The translations under genes and the position numbers were made by a program. The notes below the pieces were generated by a model that searched no databases, was not told the origin of the DNA, and saw only the letters and a program-made list of their open reading frames with translations. From Paenibacillus silagei (GTDB lineage: Bacteria > Bacillota > Bacilli > Paenibacillales > Paenibacillaceae), in NCBI RefSeq assembly GCF_017874735.1, contig NZ_JAGGLV010000021.1:62001-126000 (forward strand): a stretch of DNA of 64,000 nt. Direction: 5' to 3'. Below, in pieces: positions 35,091 through 44,862 of this stretch (its first letter is position 1; each line of letters starts with the position of its first letter).

Positions 35091-36659
35091 CTACTTTTGC
35101 AGTTTTTTAGTAACTTTAATATCATCAATAGAAATAGCTCCACCGTTACGCATCCCGAAGTTCAAAAAATAATCACTGTTCGCTCCAGTCACAAACTCTA
35201 TCTTTTTACTCCCCTTAGTTCCGATGGCCTCATTCCAAGTCAGCCAGCCCACATCATCCTTTCCATTACCGGTTAAGCTCCTTACAAAAAAGTCAAAATA
35301 TCCTCCATTTGCCGGTTTATCTATTACTTTATAGTTGAACGTCACACTATATGGCGTATTCGGTTCGAGTTTGAACGTATTGAAATCTGAAATCATAAAT
35401 ACTGTCCATTCCACATTCTTTTCCCCGACCCCATATGCTGAATATGCTCCACTTACAACCTTGTTTGGCTCTTGGGTCATCGACAGTGTACCTATTAGAG
35501 GCATATACTGGGTTGCTGTAATGTCCCCTTTTTCAAAGGATTCCGCTTCCTTCGTGACTTTAATATCATCAATAGAAATAGCTCCACCGTTACGCATCCC
35601 GAAATTCAAAAAATAATCACTGTTCGCTCCAGTCACAAACTCTATCTTTTTACTCCCCTTAGTTCCGATGGCCTCATTCCAAGTCAGCCAACCCACATCA
35701 TCCTTTCCATTACCGGTTAAGCTCCTTACAAAAAAGTCAAAATATCCTCCATTTGCCGGTTTATCTATTACTTTATAGTTGAACGTCACACTATATGGCG
35801 TATTCGGTTCGAGTTTGAACGTATTGAAATCTGAAATCATAAACACTGTCCATTCCACATTCTTTTCCCCGACCCCATATGCTGAATATGCTCCACTTAC
35901 AACCTTGTTTGGCTCTTGGGTCATCGACAGTGTACCTATTAGAGGCATATACTGGGTTGCTGTAATGTCCCCTTTTTCAAAGGATTCCGCTTCCTTCGTG
36001 ACTTTAATATCATCAATAGAAATAGCTCCACCGTTACGCATCCCGAAATTCAAAAAATAATCACTGTTCGCTCCAGTCACAAACTCTATCTTTTTACTCC
36101 CCTTAGTTCCGATGGCCTCATTCCAAGTCAGCCAACCCACATCATCCTTTCCATTACCGGTTAAGCTCCTTACAAAAAAGTCAAAATATCCTCCATTTGC
36201 CGGTTTATCTATTACTTTATAGTTGAACGTCACACTATATGGCGTATTCGGTTCGAGTTTGAACGTATTGAAATCTGAAATCATAAACACTGTCCATTCC
36301 ACATTCTTTTCCCCGACCCCATATGCTGAATACGCTCCGTTTACAACTTTGCTTGGCTCTTGGGTCATCGATAGCGTACCTATTAGAGGAATGAAGCTGG
36401 TTGCCGAGATGTTACCTTTTTCAAACCCTTCAAACTCCCTATGTATTTTATTTATCAAGTTTCCGTTCCGATCATAGTAAAAATCTAAATATGAATTGTC
36501 TTCTGAATAAATAAAGTCCAATCGATTCTGATTATAAAAGTATTGAAGTTCTTGTTTCTTACCATTATCAGCAAAAATCAAATTACCATTTGAGAAATAG
36601 CCAATAAGAAAAAATACAAATACAACAATTCCCCCAAGTGAACTCTTCCTATATCTCAT
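35091..36659 (-). CDS. Secreted YD-tagged protein with three near-identical 148-aa domains
   Basis: This is 522 residues from the ATG at 36659 (AGGTGGGG upstream). Signal peptide (FLIGYFSNGNLIFA), then a degenerate YD pair (QYFYNQNRLDFIYS ... FYYDRNGNLINK), then three tandem copies of a 148-residue beta-sandwich beginning SFEKGDITATQYMPLIGTLS and ending NGGAISIDDIKVTKE. The copies are almost identical in DNA over a 444-bp period. The same domain type occurs four times in the gene at 56333-58324. Probably a jelly-roll binding domain; ligand unknown. Confidence 0.82.
   Translation of the reverse strand: MRYRKSSLGGIVVFVFFLIGYFSNGNLIFADNGKKQELQYFYNQNRLDFIYSEDNSYLDFYYDRNGNLINKIHREFEGFEKGNISATSFIPLIGTLSMTQEPSKVVNGAYSAYGVGEKNVEWTVFMISDFNTFKLEPNTPYSVTFNYKVIDKPANGGYFDFFVRSLTGNGKDDVGWLTWNEAIGTKGSKKIEFVTGANSDYFLNFGMRNGGAISIDDIKVTKEAESFEKGDITATQYMPLIGTLSMTQEPNKVVSGAYSAYGVGEKNVEWTVFMISDFNTFKLEPNTPYSVTFNYKVIDKPANGGYFDFFVRSLTGNGKDDVGWLTWNEAIGTKGSKKIEFVTGANSDYFLNFGMRNGGAISIDDIKVTKEAESFEKGDITATQYMPLIGTLSMTQEPNKVVSGAYSAYGVGEKNVEWTVFMISDFNTFKLEPNTPYSVTFNYKVIDKPANGGYFDFFVRSLTGNGKDDVGWLTWNEAIGTKGSKKIEFVTGANSDYFLNFGMRNGGAISIDDIKVTKKLQK
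35097..36430. repeat. 444-bp direct tandem repeat, three copies
   Basis: Three in-frame units of exactly 444 bp (for example ACTTTAATATCATCAATAG at 35113, 35557 and 36001) differ at only a few positions; the outer edges are the most diverged. This is recent amplification within a coding sequence and is prone to recombination and assembly collapse. Confidence 0.9.
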
Positions 36660-36678
36660 TCTTTTTCCCCACCTAATT

Positions 36679-38880
36679 TCATTTATAATCAAAGCTAGCC
36701 GAATCAAGATAGAACGTCCCCGCCCCAGAATCTCCTGCAGATCTGATTAGAAAATATACATTTGCGAATACAGCTTTACTTGGGATGACCCCCTCATTCG
36801 TCAGTAACACATACTTTCCATTCGCTTCAGTGGTGTCTTTAATACTGCTGGAGACGAATGACCCATCCATAGCATAAAAGTCAATATACATCTGCACTCT
36901 GGATTGATTCAACATGCTAATATTAACTTTTCCTGTAACCATGTAAGACTTATCAGGAATTACACGTAGAGTCTGAGAGATGCCAACAAATTGATTAACC
37001 GGAATCCCGAATCCCCTGACTTCCACTGACTTTTGATCATGAAATGCCTCTAGTGTACCTATCACCGTTGATTTCTTCGTTAAATTTCCGTTCAGATCAT
37101 ATTTGTAAAATGTATTATAAGTCTGGGTTCCTTGTACAAGCGTCTGATTAAGCAAACGTCCCGCTGCCGAATAAGAATTAGTAGTTACACCCTTAGCCGG
37201 ACTATTCTCAATCAACCGAATTCCATCCTCTACTCCTAGAGGCTTATAAATGGTCCAGTTCAGCGGCGTTTGCGACCCGTAATTACTCACTTCAAAGTCA
37301 GGGTTATCCAATAAGTTGGAGCTATAACTGAATCTCATATCATCTACATAAATACTCGCTGCCCCGCCTCCACTAGTTGCACGTATAATAGCGTAGACAC
37401 GGACGTAATCAGTATTAGAAGGTACGGTTCCAGTATTAGATATTGTGATATATCCCCCTTGAGTGGTAGCAGGCAATTCTACGATATTCGCATCAATAAA
37501 TGCACCTGAGCCTGTAAAAAAATCTGCATACAGCTGTACTTTGGCATTGCTGATACGATCCACCTTTAATCTGCCGCTCATCGTATACTTTTTAGCAGGT
37601 ACAACTTTTAACATCTGACTTATTCCAACATACTCATTAGCTTTTATATTAGATGCATCGATTTGCTGAACGGTATTCCCGTAGCTTTCCGAAACTAATC
37701 TGTAGGTATGGTTATCATTCCCGTAACTGGGCAACCACCCGCTTCCCAAGCCGTTAGAACCAGGTGCTTCGAAGTTCCCGTTGTTAAATAGATTGGGTTC
37801 ATTCGTATAATGAAAATTCAAAGAGTCCACATACATGCTTCCTGAACCATTGTTCCCTGTCCCTCGAATGATTACGTATATAACAGCATAAGTGGTATTC
37901 TTAGGAATTTGACCTGTATCAGATAATGTCATATATATGCCATTGGTCGGTTTAGCATATTCGAGAATAGTCGTCCCCGTATAATTTCCAGAGGAGCTCA
38001 TAAAATCAATATAGATTTGCGCCTTGGCATTCGCTAGACTTTCTATTAACAATGCACCACTTACTTGGAATGACTTACCCGGAACTACTTTAATTTTTTG
38101 CAACATACCCGCATATCCGTTAACCGGGAGAGACGAGACTTTGATTTTCTGGGCTCTAGCTCCACTTAAAGATGGATAAGCAACGGAACTAAATGATGGG
38201 TTATAGGAGGTCGTATAATCCCAATCGTCTGAGTTAGCAAGCGTGTTTGAAAAGCTCTCATAATCTGAATTAGCAACTAGATTGCCGTCATTAGTATATT
38301 GAAAAGAGATATTATCCGTAATGAAAGCACCGGAATTGACATCAGAACTAGAACGAATCAAAGCATAAATGACAACTGATGTAGCTCCCTCAGGCACACT
38401 GCCTGTTCCCCCTAAAGTAACGAATTGTCCTGTAGCCTGATTAGGCAATTCGTAAACCTTACAATCCACAAAAGCTCCAGCATTAAAAAAATCTGCGTAC
38501 AATTGCACTTTAGCATTGGAGATGCTCTCAATGTAAAAACGTCCGTTCATATTATACGGTTGCCCAGGATTCACCGATAAGGTTTGGCTCACACCAGCAA
38601 ATTGATTCATCGGTAAATTACTAATGGAAACCTTCTGTGCTTTGCTTCCTCCAGAGACCAATGAGCTGGTAACTTCGAAACTCCCAATCCCATGTGAGAC
38701 CCAGTTATCGGCTATGCTACTGCCATTAGTGTTTATTTCAAAACCAGAATTTTTAATTATATTATCTGTACCCACGCTTGCATCCGCCTTAATATAATCG
38801 GAATTGAACATGCCAACTAAATTAAAGACTAGACTTAGGGCAAGAGAATATATTATTTTCTTTTTTATCCTGAAGCTCAT
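36679..38880 (-). CDS. Secreted YD-tagged protein, four jelly-roll domains with internal YD pair
   Basis: This is 733 residues from the ATG at 38880, the better of two Met codons (AAGGAG upstream). Signal peptide, then three CBM4/9-like domains of about 165 residues (NSGFEINTNGSSIADNW, MNQFAGVSQTLSVNPGQPYN, VQLYADFF ... FITDNISFQY). Unusually the YD pair is internal: SYSAAGRLLNQ near residue 568 and FYKYDLNGNLTKKS near 595 interrupt the fourth domain, whose remaining part follows. The first half of the YD pair is degenerate. Binding specificity is unknown. Confidence 0.8.
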   Translation of the reverse strand: MSFRIKKKIIYSLALSLVFNLVGMFNSDYIKADASVGTDNIIKNSGFEINTNGSSIADNWVSHGIGSFEVTSSLVSGGSKAQKVSISNLPMNQFAGVSQTLSVNPGQPYNMNGRFYIESISNAKVQLYADFFNAGAFVDCKVYELPNQATGQFVTLGGTGSVPEGATSVVIYALIRSSSDVNSGAFITDNISFQYTNDGNLVANSDYESFSNTLANSDDWDYTTSYNPSFSSVAYPSLSGARAQKIKVSSLPVNGYAGMLQKIKVVPGKSFQVSGALLIESLANAKAQIYIDFMSSSGNYTGTTILEYAKPTNGIYMTLSDTGQIPKNTTYAVIYVIIRGTGNNGSGSMYVDSLNFHYTNEPNLFNNGNFEAPGSNGLGSGWLPSYGNDNHTYRLVSESYGNTVQQIDASNIKANEYVGISQMLKVVPAKKYTMSGRLKVDRISNAKVQLYADFFTGSGAFIDANIVELPATTQGGYITISNTGTVPSNTDYVRVYAIIRATSGGGAASIYVDDMRFSYSSNLLDNPDFEVSNYGSQTPLNWTIYKPLGVEDGIRLIENSPAKGVTTNSYSAAGRLLNQTLVQGTQTYNTFYKYDLNGNLTKKSTVIGTLEAFHDQKSVEVRGFGIPVNQFVGISQTLRVIPDKSYMVTGKVNISMLNQSRVQMYIDFYAMDGSFVSSSIKDTTEANGKYVLLTNEGVIPSKAVFANVYFLIRSAGDSGAGTFYLDSASFDYK

Positions 38881-38922
38881 AGAAATGTCTCGCTCCTTAT
38901 TCCCGCCTATTTTCATTTTTAA

Positions 38923-40929
38923 TCAATTAGCACCAGATAAATAATCCCACACATACCAAGAGTCATCGGTAGTAATTACTATTGCTTCCAAACGGCGATC
39001 TCCGTCAACGTCTGCCAACCGGTATAATTTTGAACCGACACCACTAAACTCCATAATCCAAGGTGCATAGCCTGTAAAGCTGGTTCCAGTTGATGATGCT
39101 ACATACCAATTTCCACTATTAATAATCACAGCATCCGCTTTTCCATCGCCATTCACATCGTCCAGAAGCTGATCTGCTGAACCAACGCCATGGCCTTCTA
39201 TCCACTTTTTGTACCCTTCGAAGCCATTGCCATTGGATAATGCTATGTGCCAAGAACCTTCCTGCTCATAAAATACAACGGCATCTGCTTTCCCATCCCC
39301 ATTTACATCTGCCAGGAACTCTTTGGAAGCTCCTACACCGTATCCTTCAACCCATCTACTGTAGGCCTGAAATCCTTGACCTGAAGAAAGTGATACATAC
39401 CAGCTTCCGCTATTTTCGATAACTGCATCTGCTTTGCCGTCTCCATTCACATCTGCCAGAAATAAGCCACTGGCCCCAGCTCCATGCCCAGCCACCCATA
39501 ATTTATAACCTTCAAAACCGCTCCCATTGGACAATGCCACATACCAGCTTCCGTAATTCACGATAACCGCATCCGCTTTCCCATCTCCGTTCACATCCGC
39601 TAACAGTTGAGCATCCGATCCCACTCCATGGCCGGTAATCCATCTCTGGTAACCCTTAATTCCTTGACCATTCGACAGAGAGACATACCATGTTCCTGTA
39701 TCCTTAAAAAAGAGAACCGTATCCGCCTTCCCATCACCGTTCACGTCAGATGTAAATTGGGTGTGAACCTCTGATCCACCTTCCAGTGACCAATCCTTAT
39801 TCTTCAGAAAGCTGTAACCATTAGATAAAGATACGCTCCATTTCATACCAACCTCACTATATTGAACAACGTCAGCATTGTGATCCCCATTGATATCAGC
39901 TAGCCAATAAGTGTTTTGCCCCACAGCACCTTCTATTGACCATTTGGTATATGCTTTAAAGTAACTACCTCCTGATAAGGCTACATACGTATTCCCGTAA
40001 TTTATTATTACAGCATCTGCTTTGCCATCTCCGTTCACATCAGCCAGAAGCTGATCCGCTGAACCAACACCATGGCCTTCTATCCACTTTCTATACCCTT
40101 CGAACCCCTTTCCATTGGATAACGCTACGTACCAAGAACCCTCTTGCTCGTAGAAAACAACGGCATCCATCTTACTATCCCCATTTACATCAGCTAAGAA
40201 CTCTTTGGTAGCTCCTACACCATATCCTTCAATCCATCTGCTGTAAGCCTGAAATCCTTGACCTGAAGAAAGTGATACATACCAGCTTCCGCTATTTTCA
40301 ATAACTGCATCTGCTTTGCCGTCTCCGTTCACATCTGCCAGAAATAAGCCACTGGCCCCAACTCCATGGCCGGAGACCCATAATTTATAGCCTTCAAAAC
40401 CGCTCCCATTGGACAATGCCACGTACCAGCTTCCGTAATTCACGATAACTGCATCCGCTTTACCATCTCCGTTCACATCCGCTAACAGTTGAGCATCCGA
40501 TCCCACTCCATGGCCGGTAATCCATCTCTGGAACCCCTTAATTCCTTGACCATTCGACAGAGAGACATACCATGTTCCTGTATCCTTAAAAAAGAGAACC
40601 GCATCCGCCTTCCCATCACCGTTCACATCATTGATAAAACGAGTATTGGAGCCAAGACCGTTTCCCAACTGCCACTGTGTCAGGCTTCTCGCCACCGACT
40701 TTCGGCTTACCATGTTACCATTCAAGTCGTATTTGTTTCTGACAACAGCATTAAGGGTTTGAGTCTCCGTTAATCTTCCAGTCGGATCGTAGTTGTATAT
40801 GGTTCCGCCTTTATCCACGGTTCTAAATACTTGATCTACTGAGGCAGCCGTACCCTGTGAAGGCTTTACTATAAGAGACAAAAATACAATGATACAAATT
40901 AGAATTTTTAAATCCCTTCCAATTTTCAT
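38923..40929 (-). CDS. Secreted YD-tagged VCBS/FG-GAP repeat protein
   Basis: This is 668 residues from the ATG at 40929 (GGAGG upstream). Signal peptide (LSLIVKPSQGTAA), then a YD pair (YNYDPTGRLTET ... NKYDLNGNMVSRK), then twelve repeats with a calcium-binding loop DVNGDGKADAV followed by GSWYVALSNG-type strands, which form a beta-propeller of the FG-GAP/VCBS kind. Such domains bind sugars or surface proteins and need calcium. An 882-bp internal duplication makes the two halves nearly identical. The last repeat (ADVDGDRRLEAIVI) has diverged. Confidence 0.87.
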   Translation of the reverse strand: MKIGRDLKILICIIVFLSLIVKPSQGTAASVDQVFRTVDKGGTIYNYDPTGRLTETQTLNAVVRNKYDLNGNMVSRKSVARSLTQWQLGNGLGSNTRFINDVNGDGKADAVLFFKDTGTWYVSLSNGQGIKGFQRWITGHGVGSDAQLLADVNGDGKADAVIVNYGSWYVALSNGSGFEGYKLWVSGHGVGASGLFLADVNGDGKADAVIENSGSWYVSLSSGQGFQAYSRWIEGYGVGATKEFLADVNGDSKMDAVVFYEQEGSWYVALSNGKGFEGYRKWIEGHGVGSADQLLADVNGDGKADAVIINYGNTYVALSGGSYFKAYTKWSIEGAVGQNTYWLADINGDHNADVVQYSEVGMKWSVSLSNGYSFLKNKDWSLEGGSEVHTQFTSDVNGDGKADTVLFFKDTGTWYVSLSNGQGIKGYQRWITGHGVGSDAQLLADVNGDGKADAVIVNYGSWYVALSNGSGFEGYKLWVAGHGAGASGLFLADVNGDGKADAVIENSGSWYVSLSSGQGFQAYSRWVEGYGVGASKEFLADVNGDGKADAVVFYEQEGSWHIALSNGNGFEGYKKWIEGHGVGSADQLLDDVNGDGKADAVIINSGNWYVASSTGTSFTGYAPWIMEFSGVGSKLYRLADVDGDRRLEAIVITTDDSWYVWDYLSGAN
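39130..40680. repeat. Internal duplication of 882 bp in the VCBS gene
   Basis: Segments such as GAACCAACxCCATGGCCTTC recur at an offset of 882 bp (39180 and 40062). Five propeller repeats are thus duplicated in frame, with scattered substitutions showing that the copy is older than the 444-bp repeat nearby. Confidence 0.75.
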
Positions 40930-40959
40930 GTTATCTATTTCCTCCACTCCTTTATCATT

Positions 40960-42375
40960 TCAATAACGATTAACATTTACTGTAACTCCTCCAACAGGCC
41001 GGCTGTTTCCGTATCCATCACTGGCATAGAGATGTGTGATATAAATCCCAGTTTCATTCCCATGATTAGCAAAAGGAATCCGAACTTTCCATTTGGACGA
41101 ACTCTCCCGTTCCCCTTGATACCAAATGAGATCATCTTGGCCATTCTGATTCGTCCACGTCGGAAATTCCATGCGGGTTACGTTGGCTGGTATTCCTTCA
41201 ATAGAGACTTCATAGTAACCGTCACTGATCTTAGCATTTACGGGTGCTTTCAATACCTGTGAATTAGTGACATCATATTCCCAAGCTCCAAGAATACGAC
41301 CGCTGGAATAAATATGTGTAATATACCTGCCGGTCTCTGAATGGTGTCTGGCGTACACGACTGTTGCTTTCCACACGCCGTTCCCAACTTTCACACCTTC
41401 AATCCACTCAATATCATCCTGATTATTGTTCGCCGTCCATGTTGGAAATTGGACACTCTGGATAGACGGGTCTACCCCATAGATGAATACGTCATACGAA
41501 ACACCGGACAGATCGGTCTCTTTAGATCCCCCTGCTCCGCCTAACACATTGACTACTTTGCCGCCCACTCCTGTTTTGTTCCCATACCGATCAAATGAAT
41601 AAATGTGTGTAATATAATTCCCCATTTCAAAGTTGTGTGTACTGAACGGTATTTTAATTCTCCAAGATCCGTCTGCAAGTCTTTCACCTGTTATCCAGGG
41701 ATTGACCAAGTCATCTTGTCCCATATGCTCTGTCCACGTAGGGAAGCGCACCTCTTTGATACTCTCCGGTATACCATTAGCCTGCACAGTATAGAACCCG
41801 TCAGCCAGCGAAGCTTGTTCAGGTGCTGTAATCGTCACTCCGTTGTTCCGGACTTCTGCACCTACATCACTAACCATTTTCCCATCCGCATAAATATGTG
41901 TAATATATGTACCTGTCTCTCCACCATGTCTATTAAAAACTACAGTTCCTTTCCAGACTCCATCGGCCAGTTTTTCCCCTACGATCCACTCCACATCATC
42001 CTGGTCCTTCCAGGCAGTCCAAGTTGGAAAATGTACTTGCTGGACATTAGGCTGAACCCCGCGGATATAAATATCATAGGATACTGAAGATAGATCGAAT
42101 ACGTAGGGTGATGTGGAAGAATTCGCGCGACTGCGCTTGATCAGATTTCCGTTAGCATCATATGTATATTGATTAATCGTACTGTCTTGTAGAATCTCCG
42201 TATCCAACCGCCCTTGATTATAGGTATAAATACGCTGTGGAGATGAACCAATGACATCAATAACGATATGGTTTGTACTGGATGCCTCAGCATAAGCAGA
42301 TGAAGCAGCATATCCTAAGAACAGAATAAAGAGAAGGCAGATATGTTTAACAAGTTTCACTATTTTCGCAATCAC
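40960..42375 (-). CDS. Secreted YD-tagged protein with four GBS-Bsp-like repeats
   Basis: This is 471 residues from a GTG at 42375 (TGGAG upstream); an earlier in-frame GTG has no SD and would overlap the preceding gene. Signal peptide (LFLGYAASSAYA), YD pair (IYTYNQGRLDTEI ... YTYDANGNLIKRS), then four GBS Bsp-like repeats with VQFPTWTANNNQDDIEW and GRYITHIYSSG motifs. These repeats are found in cell-wall hydrolases and surface proteins of Gram-positives and probably bind cell wall, so this is a good candidate for a wall anchor. Confidence 0.85.
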   Translation of the reverse strand: MIAKIVKLVKHICLLFILFLGYAASSAYAEASSTNHIVIDVIGSSPQRIYTYNQGRLDTEILQDSTINQYTYDANGNLIKRSRANSSTSPYVFDLSSVSYDIYIRGVQPNVQQVHFPTWTAWKDQDDVEWIVGEKLADGVWKGTVVFNRHGGETGTYITHIYADGKMVSDVGAEVRNNGVTITAPEQASLADGFYTVQANGIPESIKEVRFPTWTEHMGQDDLVNPWITGERLADGSWRIKIPFSTHNFEMGNYITHIYSFDRYGNKTGVGGKVVNVLGGAGGSKETDLSGVSYDVFIYGVDPSIQSVQFPTWTANNNQDDIEWIEGVKVGNGVWKATVVYARHHSETGRYITHIYSSGRILGAWEYDVTNSQVLKAPVNAKISDGYYEVSIEGIPANVTRMEFPTWTNQNGQDDLIWYQGERESSSKWKVRIPFANHGNETGIYITHLYASDGYGNSRPVGGVTVNVNRY

Positions 42376-42391
42376 GATAGTACACGCTCCA

Positions 42392-44086
42392 TTATTCACT
42401 ATATTTCAATATCATTTGCTTCACATAAAAGGTTCCGCTCCCACCCGCTGCAGTTGCTTGTAATCCTACATGGACCCTTGCACTAACAGCGTTGGAGGGA
42501 GTTTTTTCTGTTAATGACAGCGTAGAGAATTTCTGTAGCACTCCCGCAGGGTAGTCAACATACTTCTCTGAGAGTAAAGAATCATTACGATCGAAGAACT
42601 GTATGCATAAAGAAACTTTTGTCTGCACCACTCTCTCGACTAAAATATTTCCTTTGAACTCGACTAACTTATTTCCGCTTACCACTACATCCTGCAGCAG
42701 CCATGCTGCTCCGTTCTTTTTCATGTTGGCACTAGTAAACTTCTGTCCGTAGGTATTTGCCGTTTGAAGAGGTCCCATAACTTGAAAAGTATGATTCCCG
42801 GAGTCGGACCATGTCTGCCAGCTATCTGCCGTACCAACATTTGCTGTGGAGTTAGCATCAAAGCTTGGGTTAGATAACATGTTTCTTTGCGGATCACGAT
42901 TTAAAGCCATATGATCAATATAAATGGACCCGTTGCCTCCTTCAGCGATTGCCTGAATCCCCACGTGTAGCCTAGCTCTTACCGAGTCTGCTGGGGTTAT
43001 TGTGTTTAGAGATAACGTCATATACTTTTGGAGCATGCCTGTGGGATAGTCCACCGATTGCTGACTTAAGAACTTATTCTTTTCGTCAAAAAATTGGATA
43101 ATAATATAGACTTTCGCGGATGTAAGCTGATCCACAACTATATTTCCGCTTGCTGAGATCGGGACATTGGGTTGAGTGACTACATCTTGAAATAACCAAC
43201 TGGCACCTCCAGTCTTCATGCTTGGAGTTGTCAATTTTTGAGCTCTTACACCTGAAGTCACAGGGGAAGAGACTACTTGTAATAGACTTCCTCCTGAGTC
43301 GGACCATCGCGACCAGCTTTCAGCAATTTCCTTTTGGCCGGATAGATTATTTTCAAAGCTAGGGTTATTTAATATATTGCCTGCAGTATCATATCTAAAT
43401 GCCATGTTGTCCACATAAAAAGCACCGCTTCCTCCCCCTTCTTCCGTTCTGATCCCTACATGGGCTCTGGCACGAACCGTGTTAGGAGGAGTGATATCTG
43501 TCAAGGATAAAGTCATATAACTACTTAGAGCTCCAGAGGGGTAATCAACCGTTTTTTGAGACAGCAGCGTATTGGCTGCATCGAAATATTGGATACATAA
43601 GGACACCTTGGCTTTGTTAATGCTCTCGATACTAACATCGCCATTAAACAGAACCGGCAAGTTCCCCTTAACGGCAACATCCTGAAATAGCCACGCTGCA
43701 GTGCCAAGCCTCATCCCCGAGGCTGAAATATTCTGCGCCACACTCTGAGACACTACTGACGCTGGAATTACTTGAAACAAGGCACTTCCGGTATCGCTCC
43801 ATTTGTCCCAACCACTGGCTATGTCCGTTGCTTTACTAGCATTCAACTCAAAATTCGGATTTACGAGCATATTATTAGTTCTAAACTTCCGCTTTACATT
43901 TCCATTTAAATCATACTGATATTCCATAATCTCATTGGAGTGCAATGCCTCGTTTACTAATCTCCCATTGGTATCATAATAGTACGTCTTTCCTCCCGCA
44001 CCCATAGCCACAGAGTCGCTAATGAATAGTGTAGAAATCATCAATAGTGTTAAATAGAAAGTTATTTTAGGTTTGCTGCTCAGCAT
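42392..44086 (-). CDS. Secreted YD-tagged protein, three jelly-roll domains (first gene of cassette B)
   Basis: This is 564 residues. Signal peptide (STLFISDSVAMGAG), then a clean YD pair (YYYDTNGRLVNEA ... YQYDLNGNVKRK), then three CBM4/9-like domains of about 160 residues, each opening with NPxFExN and closing GSGAFYVDNMAF-type strands. It is the promoter-proximal gene of cassette B. The next gene starts 16 bases after its stop, so translation is probably coupled. The ligand is unknown; sugar binding is likely from the fold. Confidence 0.82.
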   Translation of the reverse strand: MLSSKPKITFYLTLLMISTLFISDSVAMGAGGKTYYYDTNGRLVNEALHSNEIMEYQYDLNGNVKRKFRTNNMLVNPNFELNASKATDIASGWDKWSDTGSALFQVIPASVVSQSVAQNISASGMRLGTAAWLFQDVAVKGNLPVLFNGDVSIESINKAKVSLCIQYFDAANTLLSQKTVDYPSGALSSYMTLSLTDITPPNTVRARAHVGIRTEEGGGSGAFYVDNMAFRYDTAGNILNNPSFENNLSGQKEIAESWSRWSDSGGSLLQVVSSPVTSGVRAQKLTTPSMKTGGASWLFQDVVTQPNVPISASGNIVVDQLTSAKVYIIIQFFDEKNKFLSQQSVDYPTGMLQKYMTLSLNTITPADSVRARLHVGIQAIAEGGNGSIYIDHMALNRDPQRNMLSNPSFDANSTANVGTADSWQTWSDSGNHTFQVMGPLQTANTYGQKFTSANMKKNGAAWLLQDVVVSGNKLVEFKGNILVERVVQTKVSLCIQFFDRNDSLLSEKYVDYPAGVLQKFSTLSLTEKTPSNAVSARVHVGLQATAAGGSGTFYVKQMILKYSE

Positions 44087-44124
44087 TATAATTCCCTCAC
44101 TCTCTTTTCTCCAAGAACTTCCTC

Positions 44125-44262
44125 AACCATCATAAGGGAGATATGCAACGTTGAGAACGGTTGTAATTTGTCGAGATACAACTTATTTTGTCGATTTGGT
44201 ATTATTTTAGTCACATTTAATTTCAGACTAGACATTTGGAGAGGAGAGCATACTATTCCAAT
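44125..44262 (-). promoter_or_regulatory. Cassette B promoter region with two Spo0A-type boxes
   Basis: Two boxes lie exactly 20 bp apart (first bases 44169 and 44189): TGTCGAG and TGTCGAT, each in TTTGTCGA context, close to the Spo0A consensus TGTCGAA. The whole block, including the leader CATCATAAGGGAG, is homologous to the region upstream of cassette A. The minus-strand -10 may be TGTATC, aligned with TATAAT in the other copy. Whether Spo0A activates or represses cannot be decided. Confidence 0.55.
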
Positions 44263-44264
44263 TC

Positions 44265-44300
44265 AAAAAAAACCACATGGATTAGATACTCCCATGTGGT
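44265..44300 (-). terminator. Terminator of cassette A
   Basis: On the minus strand ACCACATGG and CCATGTGGT form a 9-bp stem followed by TTTTTTTTG. It sits between the last immunity-type gene of cassette A and the cassette B promoter. A near copy follows cassette C. Confidence 0.85.
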
Positions 44301-44316
44301 TCGGTGTTAAAAACAT

Positions 44317-44810
44317 TCACATTTTCCAATCCTTTAATAGAAAATGATTTACTAGACCTTCACAAATCACACTGCCCAACTCTACGAAGGTCTGATATAG
44401 TGCTTCAAACATGTTTGAAATTTCAGCCTTGGTCATTACTATAGAACTTGGTTTAGGTAACCAATCAGTGCGACTACTACAAGTGATTTTAATAAAATCC
44501 ATATCATCTTCAAATAGTAGCCGTCTTTCAATTCCCTGTTCGAAAAAATCTAATTCGAAGGAATATATACCCACTCTTGTTCTCATTAATATATCCGGCA
44601 CTTGTTCAATAATAGTACATAGATCCGTTCTGCAATCAACAGGCCAAACATCTTGCCCAAAACCACCAACAACGAATGATACAGATTGAGATATTTCAAA
44701 CGCTCACATATACATGTTAAAACAACCAGCGAATCATCAAGTTCTAAATCAGGTATTAAGTATTCACTTTCAGGTATACTTTCCAATGGCTTCTCAAATG
44801 TTAACTTCAT
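44317..44810 (-). pseudogene. Frameshifted immunity-type gene
   Basis: Two adjacent frames belong to one protein of about 165 residues. The first (MKLTFEKPLESIPESEYLIP ... VVLTCICER) runs off into unrelated residues. The second frame continues sensibly: FEISQSVSFVVGGFGQDVWP, VDCRTDLCTIIEQVPDILM, YSFELDFFEQGIERRLLFED. One missing T near 44702 (GAGCGTTTGAA would be GAGCGTTTTGAA) restores the frame. The WPVD, EQVPDIL and ELDFFEQG pattern recalls an immunity family seen beside RHS/WapA genes. Either a true pseudogene or a sequence error. Confidence 0.65.
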
Positions 44811-44862
44811 TTTGAAAATATATGGTCAGTCCTTTCAGTAGAATTTAAATTCAAACAGGGAG

